A stretch of DNA of 64,000 nt from Clostridium culturomicium (GCF_000821305.1 NZ_CCXK01000017.1:1056159-1120158), one strand, 5' to 3'; positions 26,277-35,575 are shown, counted from the stretch's first letter. Program-made: numbers and translations. Notes: generated by a model from the letters alone, not told the origin.

Positions 26277-27176
26277 TTATATTAGCTGTCCAATTTTCTT
26301 TAATAGTCTTATACAGTTTTCCCAAGTTACATCACTATTATCAAGGGCAGGATTAAATTCTACGAAATCCATAGATTTAACTTTTCTAGTTTCGAAGATT
26401 GAAGTAAGTACACTTTCAGCTCCTTCTAATTCAAAACCATTCGGTACCGGTGTTCCAGTTCCAATAATATGCTTTGGATCTACAGAATCCACATCAAAAC
26501 TTATATGAACATTTTTAACACCAGTTGCGTCAATAGCTTCTCTTAGCTCCTTGCATAAATTATCTACACCAATTTCATTAATTTTATCCATTGTCCAAAC
26601 CTTAAGGTTTAAATCATCTATTAACTGAAGCTCACCCTCATCTAAGTCTCTTGCTCCTATTATAAACACATTTTCTTTCTTTACCTTAACTCCATTAAAA
26701 TATAAATCTGTTAAGCTTTTATCACCAACACCTAAAGATGCAGCTAAAGGCATACCATGTACATTTCCTGATGGGCTTGTTTCAAAAGTATTTATATCTC
26801 CATGGGCATCAATCCAGATAACTGCTAAATCATCCTTATAAAATCTAGAAACCCCAGCCACTGTTCCTGCAGCTAAAGCATGATCTCCTCCCACTATGAA
26901 TGGAAAGCTTCCTGCACACAAGCTGCCATAAACTTTATGAGCTAGATTTTCTGTTACTTCTATTATTTCATTAATATATTTAGCATTTACTCCAGCTTCA
27001 AATGGCTGTTTTTCTAGGGTATTATCCACATAGATATTACCTAAATCATAAACCTTGTTTTTCTCATTCGTCAGTAACTTCTTAATTCCTTGTTCCCTCA
27101 AAACATTAGGACCATTTTCTACACCTGCTTTATCACATCCATAATAAAGTGGCACACCAATTAAGTTAATATCCAT
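26277..27176 (-). CDS. rocF: arginase/agmatinase-family ureohydrolase, probably arginase
   Basis: A 299-residue ureohydrolase with the complete binuclear manganese site: GGDHALAAG, DAHGDIN and SFDVDSVDP. The block GTGTPVPNGFELEGAE is typical of arginase, which splits arginine into ornithine and urea. The start is the ATG at 27176, behind CGGAGGGGA; an upstream in-frame ATG has no ribosome site. Sitting just downstream of the arginine deiminase operon, it offers a second arginine route, although urea would be a dead end unless urease is present elsewhere. It is co-directional with the DUF1858 gene. Confidence 0.85.
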   Translation of the reverse strand: MDINLIGVPLYYGCDKAGVENGPNVLREQGIKKLLTNEKNKVYDLGNIYVDNTLEKQPFEAGVNAKYINEIIEVTENLAHKVYGSLCAGSFPFIVGGDHALAAGTVAGVSRFYKDDLAVIWIDAHGDINTFETSPSGNVHGMPLAASLGVGDKSLTDLYFNGVKVKKENVFIIGARDLDEGELQLIDDLNLKVWTMDKINEIGVDNLCKELREAIDATGVKNVHISFDVDSVDPKHIIGTGTPVPNGFELEGAESVLTSIFETRKVKSMDFVEFNPALDNSDVTWENCIRLLKKIGQLI

Positions 27177-27221
27177 ATATTCCCCTCCGTTAAACAGCTT
27201 CATTAAAAAAATCAGCATTCT

Positions 27222-27279
27222 CAAAATTTCGTCAAATCTTTTGCCATGAATTTGATTTTCAACTTCATGACGAATTTTG
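27222..27279 (-). other. structured leader upstream of arginase
   Basis: CAAAATTCGTCA pairs with TGACGAAATTTTG (one bulge), and inside it ATGAA pairs with TTCAT, giving a two-level stem on the minus-strand transcript about 45 nt before the arginase start. No U-tract follows, so a regulatory leader is more likely than a terminator. Confidence 0.5.
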
Positions 27280-27431
27280 CCGACATCTTATACTTTATTC
27301 CAAATCCAAAGAAATTTCAATACAATTTATAAATTTATTTTTTATATCTTTTAATAATACTTTTTGCTTTATTCAATATATTATTCTGGGAATAATATGC
27401 TATATTTCTTGTTCCTTAAACTCAAGAAATA

Positions 27432-27471
27432 AATAAAAAAAAACTGATGACATCTATTCCTGCCACCAGTT
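27432..27471 (-). terminator. terminator of the arcA-arcB-arcC operon
   Basis: On the minus strand AACTGGTG pairs with CATCAGTT around a 14-nt loop, followed by eight T residues. It lies 40 nt after the arcC stop. Confidence 0.8.
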
Positions 27472-27510
27472 AAAAAACATTATAAAACAACTGATTAATT
27501 AGTCAGTATT

Positions 27511-28467
27511 TTACGAAAAAATACATTCTTTTTCTTTCTTTATAACGGTACCTGTAAATCCATGTAATGCATCCTTAGCTTTTTCTAAAGAAGTTATTAA
27601 TGCTTCTCCATTATTAGAATTCTTAACATAATCCATACAAGCCTCTACCTTAGGAAGCATTGAGCCCTTTGCAAAATGACCTTCTTCAATATATCTTTCA
27701 GCTTCTTTAATATCTAAAGTGCTTAGCTCTTCTTGATTTGGTTTATTAAAGTTAATACAAACTCTGTCTACTGCAGTTAAAATTATTAACATATCAGCAT
27801 TTAAATCTTTTGCAAGTTTTGCACTGGACTTGTCTTTGTCTATAACTGCTGCCACACCTTCTAATCTTCCTCTTTCATCCTCAATAACCGGAATACCGCC
27901 GCCGCCAACAGTAATTACAATTGTGCCTCTTTCAACTAATTCTTTAACAGTTTCAAGTTCAACAATCCTCTTTGGCTGTGGTGAAGCAACAACTCTTCTA
28001 TATCCTCTTCCAGCATCCTCCACAAATGTAAAGCCCTTTTCAGCCGCAATCTTTTCAGCTTCCTCTTTACTATAGAACATTCCTACGGGTTTAGATAAAT
28101 TAACAAAAGCCTTATCATTTTTATCAACTACAACTTGAGTAACAACAGTTGCAACATTTTTATTAATTCCACGATCATTTAATTCATTGCTAATAGACTG
28201 TTGTAAATGATATCCAATGTAACCTTGACTCATGGCTCCGCATTCAGCAAACGGCATGAAAGGTGTACCTGCACCATTATTTGACGCAAAATCCATTGCG
28301 AGGTTAATCATTCCAACCTGTGGCCCATTTCCATGTCCAATAATTACATTGTAGCCTTCTTCCACTAGGTCAACAATTGTTTTTGCAGTGCTTTTCACCA
28401 ATTTTAATTGTTCTTCAGCGTTATTACCAAGAGCATTGCCTCCTAGAGCAATAACTATATTTTTCAT
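27511..28467 (-). CDS. arcC: carbamate kinase
   Basis: A 318-residue amino-acid-kinase-fold enzyme that transfers phosphate from carbamoyl phosphate to ADP, making ATP in the last step of the arginine deiminase pathway. Motifs: ALGGNALG at the N-terminus, IIGHGNGPQVG (about residues 42-52), GGGGIPV (about 208) and GSMLPKVEA (about 275). It is the last gene of arcA-arcB-arcC. It could also use carbamoyl phosphate made by YgeW in purine breakdown, whose clusters usually carry their own carbamate kinase; this is inference. AAGGAGGAAT precedes the ATG. Confidence 0.95.
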   Translation of the reverse strand: MKNIVIALGGNALGNNAEEQLKLVKSTAKTIVDLVEEGYNVIIGHGNGPQVGMINLAMDFASNNGAGTPFMPFAECGAMSQGYIGYHLQQSISNELNDRGINKNVATVVTQVVVDKNDKAFVNLSKPVGMFYSKEEAEKIAAEKGFTFVEDAGRGYRRVVASPQPKRIVELETVKELVERGTIVITVGGGGIPVIEDERGRLEGVAAVIDKDKSSAKLAKDLNADMLIILTAVDRVCINFNKPNQEELSTLDIKEAERYIEEGHFAKGSMLPKVEACMDYVKNSNNGEALITSLEKAKDALHGFTGTVIKKEKECIFS

Positions 28468-28761
28468 TTTAATTCCTCCTTAATTTTAATTTAGAATTAA
28501 GAGTCAAGATGTAGAATGATTATTAAATCCTGCGGTATTTCTTTTATCACTCTACACCCCTCTTTCTCCCTTTAATTAATAAGCCTTTATAATTTAAAAT
28601 TCATTGTAAAACTTCCACCCCAAGATATTCTTTGAGAAATTAATGAGACCCTGAAATAGCTTCTTCCTTCATTCTAAAGTGTACATTTTAAACTTTTCAT
28701 TTTATAAAAACGTCATTTATCTAAAAGGTTAAAATTATTACAGTATATCCTAAATTCTAAA

Positions 28762-29757
28762 CTACACCCCAATTGTTGCTGCCATAACAGCTTTAATTGT
28801 ATGCATTCTATTTTCAGCTTCATCGAATACTACTGACTGTTTAGATTCAAATACTTCATCAGTAACTTCCATTTCCTTAATACCAAATCTTTCTCCCATC
28901 TGCTTTCCTATTACAGTTTTTAAATCATGGAAGGCTGGCAAACAATGCATAAAGATAGCAGTTTCATCTGCATTTGACATTACTGCACTATTAACCTGAT
29001 ATGGAGTTAATTTATTAATTCTAGCTTCCCAAACTTCATCGGCTTCTCCCATGGACACCCAAACGTCTGTATAAATTACATGCGCTCCCTTTGTACCTTC
29101 CATTACATCTTCAGTTAATGTTATAACAGATCCGCTTTCCTTAGCTATTTCTCTGCACTTTTCAACTAATTCTTCAGCTGGGAAAAGTTCCTTTGGAGCA
29201 CATGCTGTGAAGTTTAATCCCATCTTTGCACATCCAACCATTAAAGAATTACCCATATTATTGCGGGCATCTCCCATATATACAAAGTTCAAGCCTTTTA
29301 AGGTGCCAAACTTTTCTTCAATAGTTAATAAATCTGCTAAAATTTGAGTTGGGTGGAACTCTGTAGTTAATCCATTCCATACTGGCACCCCTGCATAACG
29401 AGCTAATTCTTCAACTATCTCCTGTGCATAACCTCTATACTCAATCCCATCATACATTCTGCCTAATACTCTAGCTGTATCTGCAATTGATTCTTTTTTT
29501 CCCATTTGAGATCCTGTTGGTCCTAAATAGGTTACACCCATTCCTAAATCCATAGCACCTACTTCAAAGGAACATCTAGTTCTTGTGGAATCCTTTTCAA
29601 ATAGAATAGCAATATTTTTTCCTTCTAATCTTTTATGAAGAACACCTGCTCTTTTAAGATTCTTAAAGTCCCTAGATAAATCTAGTAGATACCTGATTTC
29701 CGCTGGTGTGAAATCTAATAGTTTTAAAAATGAACGTCCTCTTAAATTAACTCCCAT
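28762..29757 (-). CDS. arcB: ornithine carbamoyltransferase (catabolic context)
   Basis: A 331-residue OTC with the carbamoyl-phosphate motif STRTR at residues 57-61, the H-P-T-Q motif FHPTQ (about 133) and HCLP (about 268). In the ADI pathway it converts citrulline and phosphate to ornithine and carbamoyl phosphate. The start is the ATG at 29757 behind GAGGAGG; an upstream ATG gives a longer frame without a site. It lies 110 bp after arcA, a gap carrying a dispersed repeat, and 290 bp before arcC, a gap in which I see no element. Confidence 0.94.
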   Translation of the reverse strand: MGVNLRGRSFLKLLDFTPAEIRYLLDLSRDFKNLKRAGVLHKRLEGKNIAILFEKDSTRTRCSFEVGAMDLGMGVTYLGPTGSQMGKKESIADTARVLGRMYDGIEYRGYAQEIVEELARYAGVPVWNGLTTEFHPTQILADLLTIEEKFGTLKGLNFVYMGDARNNMGNSLMVGCAKMGLNFTACAPKELFPAEELVEKCREIAKESGSVITLTEDVMEGTKGAHVIYTDVWVSMGEADEVWEARINKLTPYQVNSAVMSNADETAIFMHCLPAFHDLKTVIGKQMGERFGIKEMEVTDEVFESKQSVVFDEAENRMHTIKAVMAATIGV

Positions 29758-29822
29758 AATAAAAACCTCCTCAAAATTGATACTATATTTTCTTAACACT
29801 GACTAAAGTCAGCAATTATTTA

Positions 29823-29861
29823 CATGAGTGTCCAAATCTACGCCTTGGATACACGAACTTA
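29823..29861 (+). repeat. dispersed intergenic repeat, single unit
   Basis: CATGAGTGTCCAAATC...ATACACGAACTTA is one diverged copy of the unit defined at 31102-31141, without the second hairpin arm. It lies directly downstream of arcA in the arcA-arcB gap. Confidence 0.55.
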
Positions 29862-29869
29862 ACCCATTA

Positions 29870-31087
29870 CTACCATGGCTCCCTTTCAAGAGGCATGGAC
29901 ATACATCTTGGGCCTCCTCTTCCTCTTGATAGTTCTGAAGATGGAATAATATGTGTCTTTATTCCTTTTTCCTGCAAAATCTTATTTGTAACATAATTTC
30001 GAGCGTATACCACAACTTCTCCTGGCCTTATACATAATGTGTTTGAACCATCATTCCACTGTTCTCTTTGTGATATTACATAATCTCCTCCGCCGCATCT
30101 GATGAGTTCAACCTCACAGTCTAAAGCCTTTGATAGGACTTCTTCTAAGGTCATAGTGGACTTAGTTAGATTTACTCTGCAATAATCTCCCCTAGTAAGT
30201 TCAAAAATTTCCAATGGGCCTTCAATCTGTGGATGAATTGTAAATTTATCAATATCCACTTGGGTAAATACTGTATCCAAATGCATATATGCTCTGGTCT
30301 TTGGTATTTTAAATGCTAAAATCTTTTCAACCTTATTTCCCCATGTATCAAATAGAATTCTCTCTGCTATTTTTTCAATAGCCTGTGGTGATGTTCTTTG
30401 TGATATTCCAATGGCTACAACCTTTTCTGTAAGATTTAAGATATCTCCACCTTCGATATGATATTTAAAATTCCTATTATATACTCTATTAGTACCTCGA
30501 TACTCAGGATGAAATCTAAAAATGAAATCTGCATAAAGAGTCTCACGATTTCTTGTTTCTGAATACATCTTGTTAAGACTTATAGAATTTCCTATTGATG
30601 CAAAGGGATCTCTTGTAAAATACAAATTGGGCATTGGATCTGTAACAAAGGGATATGATGCATTAACATAGTCAGCTAAGCTTTTTCTCCTTACTAGTGG
30701 TAGCTCACTTTTACTTACCCCTTCCATGGTCTTTCTGATTAAGGCTTCATTATCATCAAAACTATTAAGATAATCATATAAGTCTTCCTTAACTTGAATA
30801 CTCTTAACATTAGCTTCTTCAATGAACTGCCTGATAAATTCTTTTTTAACTGCTTCTTCACAAATTGCCTCGGCAGCTAACTCATGAAGATATACAACTT
30901 CCACTCCGTTATCCCTTAAAATTTGTGCAAAGGCATCATGTTCTGCTTGTGCAACTTCTAAATATGGAATATCATCAAACAAAAATCTTTCCATATATTC
31001 TGGAGTGATATTTTCTATTTCAGCTCCTGGTCGATGAAGTAATACTTTTTTTAATGGCCTAATTTCACTTGTAACATTAATTCCCAT
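29870..31087 (-). CDS. arcA: arginine deiminase
   Basis: A 405-residue enzyme that hydrolyses arginine to citrulline and ammonia, the first step of the ADI pathway. The catalytic cysteine is C395 in CMSMPLERE; the FTRDP block (about 160), HLDTVF (about 273) and GGGDYVISQREQW region provide the remaining guanidino-binding and catalytic residues. It is the first gene of arcA-arcB-arcC, and with them turns arginine into ornithine, ammonia, CO2 and ATP. The ATG follows GGGGAGG. About 110 bp of two-hairpin repeats lie upstream, so its promoter is either within or beyond them. Confidence 0.96.
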   Translation of the reverse strand: MGINVTSEIRPLKKVLLHRPGAEIENITPEYMERFLFDDIPYLEVAQAEHDAFAQILRDNGVEVVYLHELAAEAICEEAVKKEFIRQFIEEANVKSIQVKEDLYDYLNSFDDNEALIRKTMEGVSKSELPLVRRKSLADYVNASYPFVTDPMPNLYFTRDPFASIGNSISLNKMYSETRNRETLYADFIFRFHPEYRGTNRVYNRNFKYHIEGGDILNLTEKVVAIGISQRTSPQAIEKIAERILFDTWGNKVEKILAFKIPKTRAYMHLDTVFTQVDIDKFTIHPQIEGPLEIFELTRGDYCRVNLTKSTMTLEEVLSKALDCEVELIRCGGGDYVISQREQWNDGSNTLCIRPGEVVVYARNYVTNKILQEKGIKTHIIPSSELSRGRGGPRCMSMPLEREPW

Positions 31088-31101
31088 AACCTATCCTCCC
31101 C

Positions 31102-31242
31102 TAAGTGACACTCCAAATCTTCGATTTGGCTAGTGGAACTTACTCCTTCGAACCCATGTGAGAAGGAGTTTCTTTATGAATGTCCAAATCTATGATTGGG
31201 TTACATGAACTTACTCCTTCGATTGTTTGTGAGAAGGAGTTT
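31102..31242 (+). repeat. dispersed intergenic repeat, two tandem units of about 68 bp
   Basis: Unit 1 is 31102-31170 and unit 2 is 31176-31242. Each has a first part (TAAGTGACACTCCAAATC...GTGGAACTT in unit 1) with a CCAAATC/GATTTGG stem, and a second part ACTCCTTC...GAAGGAGT, a perfect 8-bp hairpin. They fill the gap between the MerR-methyltransferase stop and arcA. This is the best-preserved copy and is used as the reference. Confidence 0.8.
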
Positions 31243-31334
31243 CATTTTATTCACTAAATGAAACTAAATATAGTTAGTAGTAGTTCTTATTACTTATTAA
31301 ACTTATTCAAAGCTACTTCATGACACATATATTT

Positions 31335-32522
31335 CTATGCCTTGGTAGCTTTAAATATTCCCAAACTATTTGTAATGTAAATCGGTCCGTCTTCCTCAAC
31401 TGTCTTTTTAATATATTTTTCAAAGTCTTTTTTCTTAGTATCAATAATATCCAATATATTTCCAGGTATTGAGTATATATACTCCAGTAATCCATTGGTA
31501 TCATTTACATTAAGCCTGTCTTCATATAATCGTCTTTCAACTTTACTAAAATACTTTTCAAGAATTTCTTGTCCATTTTCCAATCCAAACTTAGAATACA
31601 GCTTATCCTCTTGCAAAACTATATTTCCACTAAAGGACTGCATTAGCTTTTCTAATTCCTTCATATGATATTCCCCAATAGTAGAGCAATAAATCTGTCC
31701 ACCTGGCTTTAATACCCTTCTTATCTCTGATAAAACAGTATCTAAATCTTTCATAAAGAACAAAATATGATTCGCAATTACAATATCAAATGAGTTGTCA
31801 TCAAAATCCAGTTTATGAGGATCTGCCAGCATATAATTGAATTTACTTTCATAATTGGTTAAGTTCATCTTGGCTTCATTTATCATATCCTCAAATAATT
31901 CTGTTAGGACAATATGAGAGTTAAAATTAATACTGCTTATATTTTTAGCCCACAATGCCCCATTTCCACAGGCCAATTCAAGAATTTCTTTATCTGAAGC
32001 AAAATCAATATTTCTAAATACCCATTGGTACCACCCCTCAGTATTCTCACTGAACTGTTCCATTAAGTTAACACTTTCATTCAAACTTGAAACATCTTGA
32101 ATACGCTGAAGCAATTCCTTTTCACCCTCTAAAGTTTTAATATCATCTATAATACTAACTAACTCTTGTCCATGATTTTCCATGCTTATTTGTGCAGTTT
32201 CAATTGCATTTAAAACTACCTTCATATTATTCATTTTATTATTTATAATTGTTTTCTGAAGTTTCAGATAATTCTTCAGGTGATTTCTTTCAAAATCATC
32301 ATTTTCTATAGCTTCAATTTCATCCAATGATAATCCAAGATACTTTAAAGCAAGAATTTTCTTCAACTTTATAAAATCCTCGTCAGAATAAAATCTATAG
32401 CCTGCTTCATTATAATATGATGGCTTAAGTATTCCTTTAACGTCATAATATCTAATAGTTCTTAAAGTTACACCTGCCTTTTTAGCAAATTCTCCTGTGG
32501 TATAATATCTATTATCCTTCAT
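31335..32522 (-). CDS. MerR-type regulator fused to a SAM-dependent methyltransferase
   Basis: A 395-residue two-domain protein. Residues 1-75 are a MerR DNA-binding domain (YYTTGEFAKKAGVTLRTIRY), residues about 76-140 are helical as in MerR dimerisation helices, and residues about 150-330 are a class I methyltransferase with motif I LELACGNGALW (181-191) and the later block NHILFFMKDLD...VLKPGG. The C-terminal tail is helical. Such fusions resemble stand-alone sensors whose ligand-binding half has been replaced by an enzyme. The ATG follows GGAGGGAAG, and the promoter at 32567-32597 has a MerR-type 19-bp spacer, pointing to autoregulation. Methyl acceptor unknown. Confidence 0.88.
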   Translation of the reverse strand: MKDNRYYTTGEFAKKAGVTLRTIRYYDVKGILKPSYYNEAGYRFYSDEDFIKLKKILALKYLGLSLDEIEAIENDDFERNHLKNYLKLQKTIINNKMNNMKVVLNAIETAQISMENHGQELVSIIDDIKTLEGEKELLQRIQDVSSLNESVNLMEQFSENTEGWYQWVFRNIDFASDKEILELACGNGALWAKNISSINFNSHIVLTELFEDMINEAKMNLTNYESKFNYMLADPHKLDFDDNSFDIVIANHILFFMKDLDTVLSEIRRVLKPGGQIYCSTIGEYHMKELEKLMQSFSGNIVLQEDKLYSKFGLENGQEILEKYFSKVERRLYEDRLNVNDTNGLLEYIYSIPGNILDIIDTKKKDFEKYIKKTVEEDGPIYITNSLGIFKATKA

Positions 32523-32566
32523 TAACTTCCCTCCAAATAATCATCCATTATCCCACCTTTAACTTA

Positions 32567-32597
32567 ATTGTAAAAGGTTACCTAACGTAATGGTCAA
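32567..32597 (-). promoter_or_regulatory. MerR-type autoregulated promoter with 19-bp spacer
   Basis: On the minus strand TTGACC, a 19-bp spacer containing TTAC-GTTAG-GTAA symmetry, then TACAAT. Over-long spacers with a centred dyad are the hallmark of promoters activated by MerR proteins. It lies 45 bp before the MerR-methyltransferase start. Confidence 0.75.
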
Positions 32598-32861
32598 TTA
32601 CTTTTACATAAATTTTCTATAAAATATTTATTCTTTCGCAATTACCTAGTTATAAAAGCAAAAAAGGATGAAGAAAATGTATACACTTCCACTTCCCATT
32701 GTTAATTACATAAAACTCCGATTTAAGCAAATACCTTGGAGTAATGCTCATTAAGTTAAACCCTTTATTAGAACACCCACTTAAGTAATTTAGTAATAGC
32801 CTTTAAGCTTCTTTGATCATCTTTTCTTCATCCACTATTTATCTTTTTCCGCAACTACAAT
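32598..32861. other. intergenic region upstream of the MerR fusion
   Basis: Together with the promoter just described, a gap of about 340 bp. A plus-strand frame of 28 codons starts at 32668 behind AAAAGG, but is too short and without context to call. No terminator for the threonine aldolase gene is obvious. Confidence 0.4.
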
Positions 32862-33896
32862 TTAGTTATTTTGTACTTCATTCAAAAGCTGATTAACAAA
32901 CTTTTGAACTTCATCTTCATCAGTTGCCCATGACGTTACAAGTCTAACTGCACTTTTCTCTACATCTATTTTTTCCCACAATAAAAAATCATAATTCTCC
33001 TGCAGCTTTTCTATTAAATCATTTGGGAATATAGGGAATACCTGATTAGTTGATGCTTCAATCATAAACTCAAACCCTGCTGTTTTTATTCCTTCTCTTA
33101 AAATATCGGCCATTTTATTAGCATGATTTGCAAGTTCAAAATATAAGTCATCCTTAAATAGTTCTAAAAACTGCATTCCAAGGATTCTTCCCTTTGCAAA
33201 CATTCCACCTCTTTGCTTAATATGAAACCTGAATTCTTTCTTCAAACTATCTTTACATATGACAAGTGCTTCTCCCATAAGCGCTCCACCCTTTGTGCCT
33301 CCAATATAAAAAGCGTCGGTGAGCCTTGCTAAATCACTAATATCTAAATCATTTTCAAAAGAGCACAAAGCAGAGCCTAATCTAGCTCCATCTACATATA
33401 ATATTAAATCTTTTTCCTTGCACACTTCACTAAGCTGCTTCAATTCTTCTTTTTTGTATATAGTTCCAATTTCCGTAGGGTTTGATATATATACAAGCTT
33501 TGGCTTAACCATATGTTCATCGGTATGCTGCTCCACAACCTTCGCAATATTTTCAGGTTTTAACTTTCCATCCTTGGAAGGAATAGAAATCACCTTATGC
33601 CCTGTTGCCTCTATAGCTCCAGTTTCATGAACTAAAACATGCCCTGTTTCTGCAGAGATTACAGCTTCATGAGATCTTAAAAAAGCTGCCATAGCAATAA
33701 GATTAGTTTGAGTACCTCCAACTAAAAGATGAACCTCTGCATCATTTCTTTTTATTTTCTTCTTAATAAGTTCAATAGCTGACTCTGAATACTCATCTAG
33801 GCCATAACCAGCTGTTTGCTCCATATTAGTTTTTATTAAGGCCTCTAAGATTCTAGGGTGTGCACCTTCACTGTAATCATTTTTAAAGCTATACAT
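32862..33896 (-). CDS. ltaE: low-specificity threonine aldolase
   Basis: A 344-residue PLP-dependent beta-eliminating-lyase-type enzyme that splits (allo-)threonine to glycine and acetaldehyde. Motifs: FKNDYSEGAHPRI at the N-terminus, the acidic PLP contact YVDGARLGSAL (about 167-177) and the Schiff-base lysine in IGGTKGGAL (about 198). The ATG at 33896 is preferred over an ATG 12 bases upstream because the latter overlaps GGAGGA. Single gene. Glycine produced here could feed amino acid fermentation; that link is inferred. Confidence 0.9.
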   Translation of the reverse strand: MYSFKNDYSEGAHPRILEALIKTNMEQTAGYGLDEYSESAIELIKKKIKRNDAEVHLLVGGTQTNLIAMAAFLRSHEAVISAETGHVLVHETGAIEATGHKVISIPSKDGKLKPENIAKVVEQHTDEHMVKPKLVYISNPTEIGTIYKKEELKQLSEVCKEKDLILYVDGARLGSALCSFENDLDISDLARLTDAFYIGGTKGGALMGEALVICKDSLKKEFRFHIKQRGGMFAKGRILGMQFLELFKDDLYFELANHANKMADILREGIKTAGFEFMIEASTNQVFPIFPNDLIEKLQENYDFLLWEKIDVEKSAVRLVTSWATDEDEVQKFVNQLLNEVQNN

Positions 33897-34006
33897 AATC
33901 TCCTCCATTAATTCTATATAAAATTTCTAATAAACATCATTATATCTAAAATTATAGCATATAATCCTTTGTATTTAATAAAACTTGTAAATTTTTATAA
34001 TAAAAA

Positions 34007-34037
34007 TAGTTTCTGTTAAATTCCTCAACAGAAACTA
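34007..34037 (-). terminator. terminator of the znu operon
   Basis: On the minus strand TAGTTTCTGTT, loop GAGGAATTT, AACAGAAACTA, then TTTTTATTATA. It follows the znuB stop by 17 nt. Confidence 0.9.
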
Positions 34038-34053
34038 CCTTAAATTTAACTAT

Positions 34054-34872
34054 TTATCTTTTTATTAATAAACCTACTGCTGAAAATAAAGCAAAGGCAA
34101 TAATATTAACAACTACAATAGTTGCACCTGCTGGTGTTGAAAAAACATATGACCCCACAATACCAAAAAAGAAACATATTATTGAAACAATAGATGAACT
34201 AATAACAACTGTCTTAAAGCTCCTGCATACTCTCATGGAGGTCAGTGCCGGGAAAATTATTAAACTTGAAATAAGCAAGGTTCCCATAATTCTCATTCCA
34301 ACAACAATAGTTATAGCTGTTAAAAATGCAATTAGCATGTTGTACATATTTGCATTTGTTCCTGTGGCTCTAGCAAAATTCTCATCAAAGGTGATAGAAA
34401 ATATTTTATTGTAAAAGAAAATAAATAATAAAAGCACTGCCACTGATAAAATTACACTGATATAAACATCACTTTTACTCATTGCCAAGATACTGCCAAA
34501 CATATAGCTTTCTACATCCGTATTCATTCCACTTGATAGCGATGTTACTATAACCCCTATTGCCAAGGCACTGCTGGAAATTATAGCAATAACTGCATCA
34601 CCTTTTATCTTACTGTTTTCACTAATTCTAAGTAAAAGAAAGGCTGCCAATACTACTAATGGTATTGAAACCTGTAATGGTGCTAGATTTAATGCCATAG
34701 CAATCGATAAAGCACCAAAGCCAACATGTGCCAGCCCGTCTCCTATCATAGAATATCTTTTAAGTACTAAACTAACTCCTAGAAGAGCTGCACAAAGGGA
34801 AACTAGAGTTCCAACTATTAAAGCCCTTACAATAAATCCATAGGAGAATAACTCTTGAAGCACATTAAACAT
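34054..34872 (-). CDS. znuB: zinc/manganese ABC transporter permease
   Basis: A 272-residue ABC-3-family permease with about eight transmembrane helices. The family block YSMIGDGLAHVGFGALS (about 40-56) is intact, as are the GTLLISSLIIFPA (about 198) and C-terminal FSTPAGATIVVVN segments. It forms the membrane channel of the ZnuABC importer. It overlaps znuC by 8 bp and is the last gene of znuA-zur-znuC-znuB. Zinc is favoured over manganese by the His-rich loop in the partner binding protein. Confidence 0.92.
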   Translation of the reverse strand: MFNVLQELFSYGFIVRALIVGTLVSLCAALLGVSLVLKRYSMIGDGLAHVGFGALSIAMALNLAPLQVSIPLVVLAAFLLLRISENSKIKGDAVIAIISSSALAIGVIVTSLSSGMNTDVESYMFGSILAMSKSDVYISVILSVAVLLLFIFFYNKIFSITFDENFARATGTNANMYNMLIAFLTAITIVVGMRIMGTLLISSLIIFPALTSMRVCRSFKTVVISSSIVSIICFFFGIVGSYVFSTPAGATIVVVNIIAFALFSAVGLLIKR

Positions 34873-35575
34873 TAATACATCCTCCTAAAAAACCATTACT
34901 AGCATCGCTTTTAATATAATCCTTCACTGTTCCATAAAATCTAATACCTTTATCCATGTGAAGTATTTTATCTGAACTCTTTACAGCACTTGTAATGTCA
35001 TGGGATACCATAATTATTGTTACTCCATCTTCTTTATTCAGCTTTTTAATCATGTCATAAAGCTCCATTGTAACTATCGGATCTAAGCCAGTTACTGGTT
35101 CATCTAAAAGCAAAATCTTCTCAGTAGCGCATAAAGCTCTGGCTAAAAGAACCCTTTGCTGCTGCCCTCCTGATAAATCACGATAACATTTTTGCTGGAT
35201 TTCCTCTATTCCAAGCTTCTTTATATTATTAACTGCCCTCTGTTTATCCTTTAATGAGTAAAACGGGCTTAATCCCTTCTTGTTTAAACATCCAGAAAGA
35301 ACAATTTCAAATACTGATGCTGGAAAATCTCGTTGTACCACAGTTTGCTGAGGTAAATAACCTATCTCTGTGGATTTTAAACCATTATTAAATTCTATTA
35401 TTCCTGACTTTGGCTCTAAAAGCTTTAAAAGTCCCTTTAAAAGGGTGCTTTTACCTGATCCATTTTCGCCAACAATACTTATATAGTCACCTTCATTAAT
35501 ATCAAAAGTCACATTTTCTAGTGCAATATTATTATCATATGCCATAGTTAAATTTTTACAAGAAATCAAATTCAT
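34865..35575 (-). CDS. znuC: zinc ABC transporter ATPase
   Basis: A 236-residue ABC ATPase with Walker A GENGSGKST (about 36-44), Q-loop YLPQQTVV, signature LSGGQQQRV (about 136-144), Walker B ILLLDEPVTGLD and the H-loop in VSHDI. It energises ZnuB. It starts 41 bp after zur and overlaps znuB. GAGTG precedes the ATG. Confidence 0.93.
   Translation of the reverse strand: MNLISCKNLTMAYDNNIALENVTFDINEGDYISIVGENGSGKSTLLKGLLKLLEPKSGIIEFNNGLKSTEIGYLPQQTVVQRDFPASVFEIVLSGCLNKKGLSPFYSLKDKQRAVNNIKKLGIEEIQQKCYRDLSGGQQQRVLLARALCATEKILLLDEPVTGLDPIVTMELYDMIKKLNKEDGVTIIMVSHDITSAVKSSDKILHMDKGIRFYGTVKDYIKSDASNGFLGGCINV

Noticed and set aside
31102..31242. Tandem ArgR boxes upstream of arcA
   Set aside because: Copies of the same units occur next to unrelated genes (thiT, rbsK, xdh), so they are not arginine-specific operators.
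32668..32754. 28-codon plus-strand frame with AAAAGG upstream
   Set aside because: Too short, no homology recognised, not followed by a regulated gene on the same strand.
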